Made by a program: the position numbers and the translations under genes. Positions 34,321 through 43,494 of a stretch of DNA of 64,000 bases are shown here, piece after piece. The DNA lies in NCBI GenBank assembly GCA_009784575.1, contig WRBK01000004.1, positions 1 through 64,000 on the forward strand, read 5' to 3'. The notes beneath the pieces are model-generated. The model was not told the origin of the DNA. It saw only the letters and a program-made list of their open reading frames with translations, and ran no database searches. Each line of letters begins with the position of its first letter. Position 1 is the first letter of the stretch. Source of the DNA: Defluviitaleaceae bacterium (GTDB lineage Bacteria; Bacillota; Clostridia; Lachnospirales; WRAX01).

Positions 34321-35379
34321 ATGGGTTCTATATTTGGAGATATATTTCGTGTGGCAACTTTTGGTGAAAGCCATGGTATGGCTATAGGATGTGTGATAGA
34401 CGGCTGTCCGTCAGGTCTTGCGCTTGATGTACAGGATTTTGTTGAGGATATGGCTAGGCGCGCACCAGGGAATTCGCAATATGCCAGCAAGCGTAAAGAG
34501 CCAGATAATGTGGAAATTTTGTCTGGTGTGTTTGAGGGCATGACGACAGGTGCGCCAATAGCATTGTTAATATATAATCGTGACCAAAAATCTGCTGACT
34601 ATGATGACCTTGCACGGGTTTTTAGGGCTGGGCATGGTGATTATACATATATAGCAAAATATGGGTTACGTGACCATCGCGGCGGCGGGCGCGCCTCGGG
34701 TAGAGAGACTTCGGCAAGAGTGGCGGCGGGTGTGGTGGCTAAAAAAATTTTAGCAGAGCTTGGCGCAACTGCTACCTCGCATGTAGCGGCTATTGGTCGC
34801 GTGGAAATAGCTGATGGCGAGGATTTTACGCAAAATAAAGAGGCAGTTGCACATTTGGATGACTGCATAGCGGCGGGGGATTCTATTGGCTCTGCTGTTG
34901 TGTGTAAGATAAATGGCTTACCTACGGGGATTGGCGTGCCCGTGGCAGATAAACTCTCTGCTGACCTTGCTAAGGCTATGATGAGCATTGGCGGGGCTGT
35001 TGGCGTGGAGTTTGGCGCAGGGTTTGCATCTGTAGCTAGACGTGGCAGCGAAAATAATGATGGCTTTGCTTGGTGCGATGGCAAATTGGTAAAGACAAGC
35101 AATAATGCGGGCGGCATAATGGCAGGGATAAGCGATGGGGCGGAAATATATATGAAGATAGGCTTTAAGCCGCCATCGTCCATAGCTATGATGCAAAAAA
35201 CCGCAACGATAGATGGTGATAATATAGAAATAGCAATAAAAGGTCGTCATGACCCCGTGATAGCACCACGCGCTTGCGCGGTGGTAGGAGCAATGGCGGC
35301 TATTGTGGTGGTTAATCATGTTTTTGGTGGGCTTAGTGATACGATGGAGAAGGTGAAGAGGTTGTTCGTATTAGGTTAG
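34321..35379 (+). CDS. aroC: Chorismate synthase
   Basis: Predicted protein of 352 aa from ATG 34321 (AAGGGGGAAAA upstream). It converts EPSP to chorismate with reduced FMN. Signatures: ATFGESHGMAIGCVIDGCPSG at the N-terminus, the RGGGRASGRETSARVAAG loop and KGRHDPVIAPRACAVVGAMAA. It stands alone without other shikimate genes and is divergent from the ABC exporter. Confidence 0.96.
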   Translation: MGSIFGDIFRVATFGESHGMAIGCVIDGCPSGLALDVQDFVEDMARRAPGNSQYASKRKEPDNVEILSGVFEGMTTGAPIALLIYNRDQKSADYDDLARVFRAGHGDYTYIAKYGLRDHRGGGRASGRETSARVAAGVVAKKILAELGATATSHVAAIGRVEIADGEDFTQNKEAVAHLDDCIAAGDSIGSAVVCKINGLPTGIGVPVADKLSADLAKAMMSIGGAVGVEFGAGFASVARRGSENNDGFAWCDGKLVKTSNNAGGIMAGISDGAEIYMKIGFKPPSSIAMMQKTATIDGDNIEIAIKGRHDPVIAPRACAVVGAMAAIVVVNHVFGGLSDTMEKVKRLFVLG

Positions 35380-35424
35380 TTATTTATATGCAGACACCTT
35401 CTTTAATCTTGATGAGTAACTATT

Positions 35425-35490
35425 ACATAGTGAACATACTATAGTGTTTTGCAACTATAAAGTTGTGTTTCGCTATAATATGTGCTATAC
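35425..35490 (+). promoter_or_regulatory. Controller-type operator/promoter region of the R-M island
   Basis: Short symmetric elements cluster before the HTH gene: ACTATAGT (35438-35445) and CAACT-ATAA-AGTTG (35452-35465), with CATAGTG repeats nearby. Promoter hexamers follow (TTGTGT 35463, 17-base gap, TATACT near 35486; also TATAAT near 35474). This is the layout expected of C-boxes bound by a restriction-modification controller protein. Confidence 0.5.
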
Positions 35491-35520
35491 TGTATCTCGT
35501 GGGGGTTTGCGATAGTGACC

Positions 35521-35703
35521 ATGGACGAGATTTTGAAAGCAGCCCGCAAGGAATTGAATATTTCGCAAGAAGCTCTTGCTTGGGATTTGAGTGTTAGCTA
35601 CACCGCTCTCAATCGTTGGAGGGACAACCATTCTAAGCTGAGCAAACTTGCGATGTTGCAAATAAAGATTATTGCATTAGCAAAGGCATTTCTGCCGAGG
35701 TAG
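35521..35703 (+). CDS. Small HTH regulator, probable R-M controller
   Basis: Predicted protein of 60 aa from ATG 35521 (GTG 35515 is also possible). It has a five-helix XRE/Cro-type fold: ILKAARKELNISQEALAWDLSVSYTALNRW covers the helix-turn-helix. It is the first gene of an island encoding two cytosine methyltransferases and an endonuclease, where C-proteins time endonuclease expression after methylation. It is shorter than typical C-proteins (about 80 aa), and a plasmid-type regulator is the alternative. Confidence 0.65.
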   Translation: MDEILKAARKELNISQEALAWDLSVSYTALNRWRDNHSKLSKLAMLQIKIIALAKAFLPR

Positions 35704-35777
35704 TTACGGCGTTGGGACAAAATAAATTATAGAGGTAGGAACATAAGATGTTGCAAAGCTAAAGGAGCACTATTCAA

Positions 35778-36860
35778 ATGAGAAAACAAAGTTTAATAGG
35801 CTTGTCTTTGTTCGCGGGAGCAGGAATCGGAGAAACATATCTATCGCAAGCAGGTGTAAATATAATAGTTGCTAATGAACTCGTACCTCGACGAGCGGAA
35901 CTGCATAGGCATATTTACCCTAATTGCAATATGGTTTGTGGTGATATAACTAATGAAAATGTTTTCGAAGAAATAATGTCAGCCTGTAACTCTAAAATTG
36001 ATTTTCTCATAGCCTCGCCGCCATGTCAAGGATTGAGCGTAGCAGGGAAAAACCGAAAACAAAGTCAAATGCAAGACGATGATAGGAATTATTTATTCAC
36101 TCATGTAGTGAAAGCTATAAAACGCCTTTCGCCTGATTATATTCTCATAGAGAATGTGCCTATGTTGTTAAAAGTGAAAATAATATACGACGGCAAGTTG
36201 TGTCCAATTGAAGAAATACTGTGCTTTGAGTTTGGCGAAAAATATGACATAACATCCGCTGTATTAGATGCGGCTGATTATGGTGTTCCGCAAACAAGAC
36301 TTCGTGCTATTATAAAAATGAAATGCAAAGGCACTTCTTGGAACTTCCCGTGCAAAGTAATTGAAAAGGTTACAGTAAAAGATGCTATAGGGCATTTGCC
36401 GTCTTTAGAATCGGGAGAAAGTTCGAATATAAAGTGGCATTATGCACGAAAACATACTTCTGATAATGTTTTATGGATGAAACATACACCGACAGGCAAA
36501 ACCGCTTTTTGCAACGAGGAATATTTCCCCAAGAAAAAAGACGGAACACGCATCAAAGGCTATGAATCATCATACAGGCGAATAAGATGGGATGTACCGT
36601 CGCCGACCATAACCATCAGGAACGACTGCATAGCTTCTCAAAGAAATGTTCACCCAGGGAGATTATTAGAAGACGGAACATATTCCGATGCACGAGCATT
36701 GACTGTGTTAGAAATAATGCTACTAAACTCTTTGCCTGTGGATTGGAATATACCCGACAACACACCAGAGATTTTAATCAGACAATGTATCGGTGAATCA
36801 ATACCGCCATTGATGATAAAAGAAATCGCAAAAATGATAGGAGTGAAGTCAGATGAGTAA
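35778..36860 (+). CDS. C5-cytosine DNA methyltransferase 1
   Basis: Predicted protein of 360 aa. The m5C-MTase motifs run in order: I (SLFAGAGIGETYLSQAG), IV (ASPPCQGLSVAGKN, catalytic Cys), VI (ILIENVPML), VIII (PQTRLRAI), a target recognition region and X near IGESIPPLM. AAAGGAGC precedes the ATG. It overlaps the second MTase by 8 bases. Paired m5C enzymes usually methylate the two strands of an asymmetric site. Confidence 0.9.
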   Translation: MRKQSLIGLSLFAGAGIGETYLSQAGVNIIVANELVPRRAELHRHIYPNCNMVCGDITNENVFEEIMSACNSKIDFLIASPPCQGLSVAGKNRKQSQMQDDDRNYLFTHVVKAIKRLSPDYILIENVPMLLKVKIIYDGKLCPIEEILCFEFGEKYDITSAVLDAADYGVPQTRLRAIIKMKCKGTSWNFPCKVIEKVTVKDAIGHLPSLESGESSNIKWHYARKHTSDNVLWMKHTPTGKTAFCNEEYFPKKKDGTRIKGYESSYRRIRWDVPSPTITIRNDCIASQRNVHPGRLLEDGTYSDARALTVLEIMLLNSLPVDWNIPDNTPEILIRQCIGESIPPLMIKEIAKMIGVKSDE

Positions 36861-37920
36861 AAAACTTAAAGCTGTATCTTTGTTTTCGAGCGCGGGCATA
36901 GCCGAATTGCTCCTCGACGACACTTTTCTTGAAGTTGCTGTTGCAAACGAGCTCGTGCCGCAGCGCGCTAAATGTTTTTCGCATTTTTATCCTAGTGCAG
37001 ATATGATTTGTGGTGATATAGCTGATGACTATGTAAAAGAAAATATTATCAAAAAATCAAATGTCGCTGAAGCAACGGTTCTTATCGCAACACCTCCGTG
37101 TCAAGGGTTAAGCACTATAGGAAAAAATAAAAAGCAAGAGCATTATGAAACAGATAAGCGCAATTTTTTGGTGCTTGAAATGCTGGATATAATTGATAAA
37201 TGCGACTTTGATTATGTCCTAATCGAGAATGTGCCAAAATTTTTAGATATGTATTTTCCGTACGAAAATGATTATTTGAAACTTGTTGATATACTTAAAA
37301 ATAGATATACTGAAAAATATGAAGTTGATGGCTCTGTGTTAAATGCTAAGGATTACGGTGTCTGCCAACTGCGTCCACGTGTGATTATAAGACTTTATAA
37401 GAAGGGGTTGAAGTGGTCTCTCCCAAAAAAAGAAACAGAAATACCTCTCTCGACAGCTATAAGTCATTTGCCTTCTTTGGAGGCTGGTGAAGACTCGGGA
37501 ATTCCACTGCATTATGCAAAGAATGTAAATGAGCGTTCAATATTAGCTTTAAGGCATACGCCAACGGGCAAGAGTGCGATATATAATGAAGTCCATTATC
37601 CTAAAAAAGAAGATGGCTCTCGAATCAGCGGGCAACATAATACTTACAAACGTGTTTCTTGGGATATGCCTTGCCCTGCTCGAACTACTTACAGCGGTAG
37701 TGTGAGTTCTCATAATAATGTGCATCCAGGAAGACTTTTGCCCGACGGAACTTATTCTGATGCGCGAGTTTTTACTTTATTGGAAACATATATTATTTCG
37801 TCAATTCCTGAATCTGTCCGCTTTCCTGAATGGGCATCAGAAACTTTTATAAGAACTATGATAGGAGAGGCAATTCCGCCAAAATTGCTAACCAAAATCA
37901 TAGAAGGGATTGGTGTATAA
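36853..37920 (+). CDS. C5-cytosine DNA methyltransferase 2
   Basis: Predicted protein of 355 aa, clearly homologous to the preceding enzyme (shared VANELVPQRAK, HFYPSADMICGDI, HPGRLLPDGTYSDAR). Catalytic ATPPCQGLSTIG, then ENVPKF and CQLRPRVI. Motif I is atypical (SLFSSAGIAELLL), with the usual Gly-x-Gly weakened to Ser-Ser-Ala-Gly, so its SAM binding deserves a check. It overlaps MTase 1. Confidence 0.88.
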   Translation: MSKKLKAVSLFSSAGIAELLLDDTFLEVAVANELVPQRAKCFSHFYPSADMICGDIADDYVKENIIKKSNVAEATVLIATPPCQGLSTIGKNKKQEHYETDKRNFLVLEMLDIIDKCDFDYVLIENVPKFLDMYFPYENDYLKLVDILKNRYTEKYEVDGSVLNAKDYGVCQLRPRVIIRLYKKGLKWSLPKKETEIPLSTAISHLPSLEAGEDSGIPLHYAKNVNERSILALRHTPTGKSAIYNEVHYPKKEDGSRISGQHNTYKRVSWDMPCPARTTYSGSVSSHNNVHPGRLLPDGTYSDARVFTLLETYIISSIPESVRFPEWASETFIRTMIGEAIPPKLLTKIIEGIGV

Positions 37921-37931
37921 GCGTGCCGAAA

Positions 37932-39389
37932 ATGGTTAAGCGCGATAGAATAATACTTTATAAACACACTTGCAACTTTGAGTTAATTAAAGCAGTTGCC
38001 ATGGATATTAAAAACGCTTGTAAAACTGATATTTCTGTTGCTCAGCGTTATAAAATGCAAGACAGGCTTACCGCTTTGGACTTATACAAAACACGCAATC
38101 TAAAAGAAAAGCCGCTTGATGCGATAGGGCATCGTATAAACACTCTTGAATATTGGATGTTCGGCTACGAATACAAAGAAAACAAGAGCAAGCGGTTTAT
38201 GTTCGGTCCGCTTGGAAACTTGTTTTTAAAGTACATAAATGATGACGAAAAATTGCGTAAAATATTTATTACTATGTTGTTTGCTTTCCAATTTGAGCAT
38301 CAGGGGAGCGGAACGAGTAAAAATATTCAACTTTTCTTATTTAGACTATTGTTTCAGTTGTTATGCGACGATAGGCTTGGCGGCAAACTATATCATCGTG
38401 AAGTGGAATACTTGATACTTGTTTCCGTAAAAAAAATTGATTACAGCAGTTATGAAAAACTGGTAAAAGACATCCTTGCACTCCGTGATAAAAGCGACGA
38501 AGACATGGCAACAATGTTCAAGAAAGATGAACACACCTTTGTAAATTCGGTTCACGAGTGGGAGTATTTTACTGTTACGTTATTTTCGCAAATCGGCATA
38601 ATCAATGAGTTTAAGGGTGAGCCGATATGCAAGTTATTCCATCCTACAAAAACTAATTCCAAAAGCGTTCCTACGGCAAGAACTGTGACAAATGGACATA
38701 TCACTCTTGCTGACGAACATAAGGATTTCGTAAAGCGTATGCTCGCTGTGTACAGTTATGCTGAAATGCCACTTCGTCTTGATGACCCTGAGCGAATGAA
38801 ATATGATGTAATCAAGGAAATTTACAGCTTTTATCCAAAGCTGCTGCTTGATGAACTTGGAGAAACAGACGAATTGAGTTCGTTGCTTGAATTACCTAAA
38901 ATGATTGAAGAATATTCTAAAAATCCGCAAAATAATACTGCCTATAAGTTTGAGGAAGTATTGGAAGAAGGGTTCAATATGTTTGTAAATGTGGATGCTA
39001 AGAGAATCGGCGGAGCTGGCAATACGGACATTGAGTGTCTTTATATCACCAACAAAAAGAAATTTGCGGTTGATGCAAAATCTACAGTGAACAAATTGTT
39101 GGGAGTAAACGCTGGTCGTTTGCGCGAACACAGAGAGAAAATTGGTGGTGAATATACAATTGTTGTTACGCCAAGATATGCGCCTGCTACGATTAGCGAT
39201 ATCAAAGGACAGAACATAGTAATTTTACTCGCAAGTACATTTGCCGAATATCTGTATAATCATATTTTCCATGAGGTAAGGGAAATTGATTATGCTGATT
39301 TTTATGATGTCATTATAAACAATCTCGGCAGTGATATAAGCAAATTGATATCGAATGTAACCATTGAAAAGTTTGCTGCTACGGGATGA
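37932..39389 (+). CDS. Type II restriction endonuclease, AlwI-like
   Basis: Predicted protein of 485 aa from ATG 37932. GTG 37923, three codons upstream, is also possible, and the track start 37830 lies inside MTase 2. The domain order resembles AlwI/BspD6I-type type IIS enzymes: helical DNA-recognition N-terminal half, then a PD-(D/E)xK core with NTDIECLYITNKKKFAVDAKST (D ... DAK) and YTIVVTPRY. It would cut DNA lacking the methylation added by the two preceding enzymes. The recognition sequence cannot be read from the protein. Confidence 0.75.
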   Translation: MVKRDRIILYKHTCNFELIKAVAMDIKNACKTDISVAQRYKMQDRLTALDLYKTRNLKEKPLDAIGHRINTLEYWMFGYEYKENKSKRFMFGPLGNLFLKYINDDEKLRKIFITMLFAFQFEHQGSGTSKNIQLFLFRLLFQLLCDDRLGGKLYHREVEYLILVSVKKIDYSSYEKLVKDILALRDKSDEDMATMFKKDEHTFVNSVHEWEYFTVTLFSQIGIINEFKGEPICKLFHPTKTNSKSVPTARTVTNGHITLADEHKDFVKRMLAVYSYAEMPLRLDDPERMKYDVIKEIYSFYPKLLLDELGETDELSSLLELPKMIEEYSKNPQNNTAYKFEEVLEEGFNMFVNVDAKRIGGAGNTDIECLYITNKKKFAVDAKSTVNKLLGVNAGRLREHREKIGGEYTIVVTPRYAPATISDIKGQNIVILLASTFAEYLYNHIFHEVREIDYADFYDVIINNLGSDISKLISNVTIEKFAATG

Positions 39390-39823
39390 TAAATTGAGAG
39401 ATATTAAAACAAAGGGGATTTTGTGATTAATTCTTAGCATTGTCCATGATGAAAACCCATAAAATGCTCCATTGATTCAAAGACTGACGGAAAGTTGAGC
39501 GGGCTTACATCAACTGGGGAATGAATGGTGTCCATGGAATACCAATTGAAAAAGAATAAAACAACACTTATTGTAGATAGAGTTAATAGTGCGCAAAACA
39601 TAATGGCATCGGGGGCTGGATGTGGGTTAGATAACGCCACCACCCTCTGGCGACTTTATAATGCCTTCCAGCGGTATAATCACTTGCCTTGCCCCACAAT
39701 TCAAGCAATAATATCATGCAAAAAATGGCAAACAAAATCGGGAAATATTATGGGAATGTAATATTTATGTATAGAACCTCCCTACTGCACCATTTTTGGG
39801 TGCTGAGGGTGGTTCTTGTTCAA
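39390..39823. other. Intergenic region downstream of the R-M island
   Basis: 434 bases without a convincing gene. Short ORFs on both strands (39525-39761 plus; 39434-39643 minus, with one hydrophobic stretch CALLTLSTISVVLFFFNWY) lack ribosome-binding sites and could be remnants. A long imperfect palindrome, AGAACCtCCCTaCtGCACC and its complement (about 39775-39819), closes the region and may end transcription of the next minus-strand gene. Confidence 0.5.
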
Positions 39824-40579
39824 TTACACAGGAATATCGCCAATACGATACATTGTTAGTGTGTATGCATAGCTTGGTGAGCCATATGTTACGGCATTGC
39901 TTGTATGGATAGGACCATCACTAACCAATGCCAGCGAAACAATGTCACCCACTTCTAGCGGCAAAATAGTGGTGGAAGACGATGAGCCGCTGCTTACGCG
40001 GAAGGTGCTGTAGGCGAATTGGTCATTTACATCGATGGCAACAGATTCATTTACACTTCCACTTTGTGCAAGGCTTACGGTCGTACTGATGCTATAAAGT
40101 CCAGCCTTGCCCACCTGAACACCACCACCAGTAATACTTAGCTCTCCGCTACCTGCCAATTCCACATTAAGTGGCATGAGGGCAGGGATGCCGCTACCGC
40201 CATCGCTAAACACTTGGTCGCTTAGGCTAGTAGCAAACTCGCCAAAGACTGGGATAACTGCGGGATTTGGCGCAGGTTGGGCTTGTAAAGAGTCTAACGC
40301 ATCACTCATCTTGGATTTTAGAAACATTGTTTTATACATTGTGGTCTCTAAGAGTTTTTGCACAGAATTGTTTACCTGCATTATTTGGTCTACTGTTGGC
40401 GGCTCTGGAGGTGTGCTACCATTTTCTAATGTACCCAGCACATACTGAATTTTTTCGCCCTCGGCGTTAAGAATGTGACTTAGGCTTAGTTCTTCCATGG
40501 CTATAGATGCTAAAATCATGTTTACAGCATCGTCACGGGTGATGTTGAGAGCTTCATCTGGAAATTTTGGCATGGACAT
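39824..40579 (-). CDS. Putative exosporium/BclA-type surface protein
   Basis: Predicted protein of 251 aa. The N-terminal helical part (DAVNMILASIAMEELSLSHILNAEGEKIQYVLGTLE) is a type found in collagen-like and spore-surface proteins of Firmicutes. The C-terminal half (about 115-250) is Gly/Ser-rich beta-structure (GGGVQVGKAGLYSISTTVSLAQSG ... LEVGDIVSLAL) resembling the BclA C-terminal TNF/C1q-like jelly roll. The collagen repeat normally between them is missing. GGAGGG precedes the ATG. It is a spore-coat candidate by resemblance only. Confidence 0.6.
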   Translation of the reverse strand: MSMPKFPDEALNITRDDAVNMILASIAMEELSLSHILNAEGEKIQYVLGTLENGSTPPEPPTVDQIMQVNNSVQKLLETTMYKTMFLKSKMSDALDSLQAQPAPNPAVIPVFGEFATSLSDQVFSDGGSGIPALMPLNVELAGSGELSITGGGVQVGKAGLYSISTTVSLAQSGSVNESVAIDVNDQFAYSTFRVSSGSSSSTTILPLEVGDIVSLALVSDGPIHTSNAVTYGSPSYAYTLTMYRIGDIPV

Positions 40580-40642
40580 AGTTGATACCCTCCTTAATTA
40601 AGGAAATATAATGCAATATATGCCATTGTCGCTGTAAGCGTT

Positions 40643-40677
40643 AAAAAACGCCCAAGGACTGTTAATCCAAGGGCGTT
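40643..40677 (-). terminator. Terminator of the folC-folT-lipid kinase operon
   Basis: On the minus strand, AACGCCC-tt-GGA pairs with TCC-tt-GGGCGTT and is followed by TTTTT. The 5' arm overlaps the last codons of the lipid kinase gene. Confidence 0.8.
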
Positions 40678-41567
40678 GGAACGATTAATGGTATTTTTTT
40701 GTGCATATTACGAATTTCTACGGGCAGATTTGGTCCGAATTCTCCGTCTATATCGCAGGTATTGTATTTATCACTAGGTGAAAGTAGCTCCACCTTCACA
40801 TAATTATCCTGAAAATATATGACATTGGGTTCGTTCAGATAATCTTGCCGCATGACCTTAATAAAAAGACGGCCTAGCTCAAAAATGGGACAGGCGCGAA
40901 AGGCGATAAAGTCAAGCAGACCATCTGTGATGGATGCTTTGGGTACTAATTTATCAAAACCACCTGTACCTGCTGAGTTAAGGGCTAAAAATAGGAAAAT
41001 TTCCTCTTCGAATACCGTATGCGAATTTGTTATACGCACGGGTATGGGCTGAAAACTAGGTATTTCTTCCAAACCCTTGAGATAATAGGCTAGCTTGCCC
41101 AATGTTGTTTTTAAGCCATGGTCTACTTGTTGAGAAACATGGGTAAAAAGACCCGCGCCGCATACATTCATGAAATAACTATCATTTGCTTGTCCTGCAT
41201 CCGCCCAAATGATATTTCCGCTTGCTAGTGCCTTGGCAACCATGCCAACATTCTTGGACATGCCAATAAAACTTGCAAAATCATTGGCTGTGCCAGATGG
41301 AATAATAGCAAGCGGGATGTTGTGACCACATGAAATAAGGGCGTTTAACGCCTGATTAAGAGAACCATCGCCGCCAGAAATGGCTATGGCATCATAAAAA
41401 TCTGGCGGCATGGCGGCTATATGACGACCTATATCTCCTGCCGCCGCAGAGCGATATAGGTGTGTCTCATAACCTACTTGTTGAAAAGCAGTGATATATG
41501 CATCAAGTGCGCTTTTGAATGAGCGGTCGCCAGATGCAGGATTGTATATTAATTTTAGTTTTTTCAT
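40662..41567 (-). CDS. YegS/DgkB-type diacylglycerol (lipid) kinase
   Basis: Predicted protein of 301 aa. DAGK catalytic domain: KLIYNPASGDRSFK, AISGGDGSLNQALNAL (the GGDG nucleotide motif) and IPSGTANDFA, then a C-terminal beta-domain with DGLLDFIAFR and CDIDGEF. It phosphorylates diacylglycerol or a related lipid at the membrane. It is 8 bases after folT and shares its transcript. Confidence 0.88.
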   Translation of the reverse strand: MKKLKLIYNPASGDRSFKSALDAYITAFQQVGYETHLYRSAAAGDIGRHIAAMPPDFYDAIAISGGDGSLNQALNALISCGHNIPLAIIPSGTANDFASFIGMSKNVGMVAKALASGNIIWADAGQANDSYFMNVCGAGLFTHVSQQVDHGLKTTLGKLAYYLKGLEEIPSFQPIPVRITNSHTVFEEEIFLFLALNSAGTGGFDKLVPKASITDGLLDFIAFRACPIFELGRLFIKVMRQDYLNEPNVIYFQDNYVKVELLSPSDKYNTCDIDGEFGPNLPVEIRNMHKKIPLIVPTPLD

Positions 41568-41575
41568 AAATGAAC

Positions 41576-42097
41576 CTATGCTAGCTTCGCAACCCTCATG
41601 CCTGTTGCCGCTAGCTTTATAACTACGAATTGTAAAGGTAACATGATGACAGTACGTATGATGCGTCCGCCAAGCAGCACCATATATGCATCACCAAACA
41701 TTATGGAGAGCCATAAGGTTTCTAAACCAAGCTGTATAAAAACAACCACTGCAATTGCTGCTAAAGCGGCATTTAAATTGTTCGTTGGCTTTTTGTATAA
41801 GAAGAAACCATAGGCAGAACCTGCTAAAAATGCAGTGAAGGTAAAGCCTGGAAAATAGATACCGCGAGGAAAAAGCCAAAAGGCTATCAAGTCCACCATC
41901 ATATATGCTGTACCTGCCTTCCAAGGGCCATACTTCATGGCTATAATGGCAATGGGTAAAAACTCGAAACTTAATCTGAATTGCGGCGTTACCATAATAG
42001 CTAGATAACTACGGAAAACTACTGCCATAGCGACCATAAGACCTATGGTTGTCAGCATTAAAATATCTGTTTTTGTTCCGTTTTCATTTGTGTTCAA
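41576..42097 (-). CDS. folT: Folate ECF transporter S component FolT
   Basis: Predicted protein of 173 aa with five or six transmembrane helices. It has the FolT-type segment RLSFEFLPIAIIAMKYGPWKAGTAYMMVDLIAFWLFP. It is the substrate-binding membrane subunit for folate uptake. Two independent context signals support folate: a THF riboswitch ends 8 bases before its ATG, and folC lies upstream. Confidence 0.9.
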   Translation of the reverse strand: MNTNENGTKTDILMLTTIGLMVAMAVVFRSYLAIMVTPQFRLSFEFLPIAIIAMKYGPWKAGTAYMMVDLIAFWLFPRGIYFPGFTFTAFLAGSAYGFFLYKKPTNNLNAALAAIAVVVFIQLGLETLWLSIMFGDAYMVLLGGRIIRTVIMLPLQFVVIKLAATGMRVAKLA

Positions 42098-42105
42098 TTA
42101 AAAAA

Positions 42106-42204
42106 CCTCCCAGCGGATGCGAAAATATACCGCGCCCCATAGGGGCTTCGTCCGACGGCAACTTCCCATCCGCCGACACTTAACGCATATTTTCTACTCT
42201 GAAT
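42106..42204 (-). promoter_or_regulatory. Tetrahydrofolate (THF) riboswitch
   Basis: On the minus strand the order AGAGTAGA, GCGTTAAGTG, GGATGGGAAGTTG, CGAAG, GCGCGGTA and CGCATCCGCTGGGAGG matches the THF riboswitch consensus. P1 would pair TTCAG with CTGGG, which overlaps the folT Shine-Dalgarno GGGAGG. Ligand binding should therefore hide the ribosome site (OFF switch acting on translation). Confidence 0.93.
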
Positions 42205-42209
42205 TTAAG

Positions 42210-43445
42210 TTACAGTAAATTTTTTCTTACTTCTCCTATTAAGTACAATGACCCTATAGCGCAGATGACACCATCTTTTTCTGCTATAGTCAAGGCTTGC
42301 TCTACTCCTTTCTCTATGGATTTGCAATCCTCGGCATTGCCTCCTTGACAATGTATATATTCAGCCAAGACATTAGAAAGCAGCGCGCGCGGATTGTCTG
42401 GTGTTACTGCTATAAAATCCTTTGCCAGTGGCAATAGGGTTTTTATTATGTATTCATAGTCTTTATCGGCAAGCACACCGATTATAAAAGTAATTTTTTT
42501 ATTTGGATAAAGCATTTGCAGAGTGCTTGCCGCTGCATCAATGCTTTGCGAATTATGCGCTCCATCTATGATAAAATCAGGATTTTTACGCAATATTTCA
42601 AACCTACCAGCCCATTTTGTTTTTGCCAAACCTTGTTGCAGAGCCTCTTTGGGTACATTCCATCCGCGCTCTTGCAGAGCATATATCGTGCTTATGGCCA
42701 CGCAAGCGTTTAATAGCTGATGATGACCAAACAGAGAAATGGTGTATCTTTTGGCGATTTCAATATCAGCTTCTTTTAAGAAAACTGCTTGAACCCCTTG
42801 TTCCTGGCATTTTTGACGAATAACATCCTCAACAGATTCTTTTTGCGGATAGCAAACACATGCTGCTCCTGACTTTATGATTCCTGCTTTTTCTGCCGCA
42901 ATTTTTTCTATTGTGTTGCCTAAAAATTCCATATGGTCCATGCCGATATTGGTGATAACGGCGACTTCTGGCGCATCTATTACATTAGTGGAATCTAGGC
43001 GACCACCCATACCTACCTCTAGCACAACGATATCGCAATCTTGCCTGAAAAAATGCAAAAAGGCTAATGAGGTGATGATTTCGAATTCTGTTGGCTTGTC
43101 TACCATCAAGGATAAATGGGGTCGTATTTTATTTGCTAGAGCAATTAAACCATTATCGTCAAGCGGGATGTGATTAATCTGTATCATCTCGGTAAAACAG
43201 TCTATATAGGGAGATGTGAACAACCCAACCCTAAAACCTGCTTCGACCAAGACAGAAGAAAGCATAGCGGCGGTAGAGCCTTTGCCATTTGTACCAGCAA
43301 CATGTATGAATTTTAATTGATTTTGGGGGCTGCCAATGCGAAAAAGCAAATCCTGAATACGCTCCAGCCCTAAGACACTACCCTTGTAAGCTGTGCTAAA
43401 AATAAATTCCTTTGCTTGGTCAATATTGCGGATTTCTTCCATCAT
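42210..43445 (-). CDS. folC: Folylpolyglutamate/dihydrofolate synthase
   Basis: Predicted protein of 411 aa. Mur-ligase fold with P-loop VAGTNGKGSTAAML, the EVGMGGRLDSTNVI loop and DGAHNSQSIDAAA. It adds glutamates to folate, which traps it inside the cell. It is followed by the THF riboswitch and folT, so salvage uptake and retention are encoded together. GAAGGGA lies upstream of tandem ATGs (43445 and 43442). Confidence 0.94.
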   Translation of the reverse strand: MMEEIRNIDQAKEFIFSTAYKGSVLGLERIQDLLFRIGSPQNQLKFIHVAGTNGKGSTAAMLSSVLVEAGFRVGLFTSPYIDCFTEMIQINHIPLDDNGLIALANKIRPHLSLMVDKPTEFEIITSLAFLHFFRQDCDIVVLEVGMGGRLDSTNVIDAPEVAVITNIGMDHMEFLGNTIEKIAAEKAGIIKSGAACVCYPQKESVEDVIRQKCQEQGVQAVFLKEADIEIAKRYTISLFGHHQLLNACVAISTIYALQERGWNVPKEALQQGLAKTKWAGRFEILRKNPDFIIDGAHNSQSIDAAASTLQMLYPNKKITFIIGVLADKDYEYIIKTLLPLAKDFIAVTPDNPRALLSNVLAEYIHCQGGNAEDCKSIEKGVEQALTIAEKDGVICAIGSLYLIGEVRKNLL

Positions 43446-43494
43446 AAGTCAACGTCCCTTCTATATCAACGATATCACAACAATTTGCTAAAGT

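Noticed and set aside
34245-34541. N-terminal extension of the ABC exporter ORF
   Set aside because: It is antisense to the aroC 5' end and its promoter region. A strong AAAGGAGG marks ATG 34244 as the start.
39434-39761. Two overlapping ORFs of 69 and 78 aa on opposite strands
   Set aside because: No ribosome-binding sites and no recognisable family. A single hydrophobic stretch is insufficient evidence.
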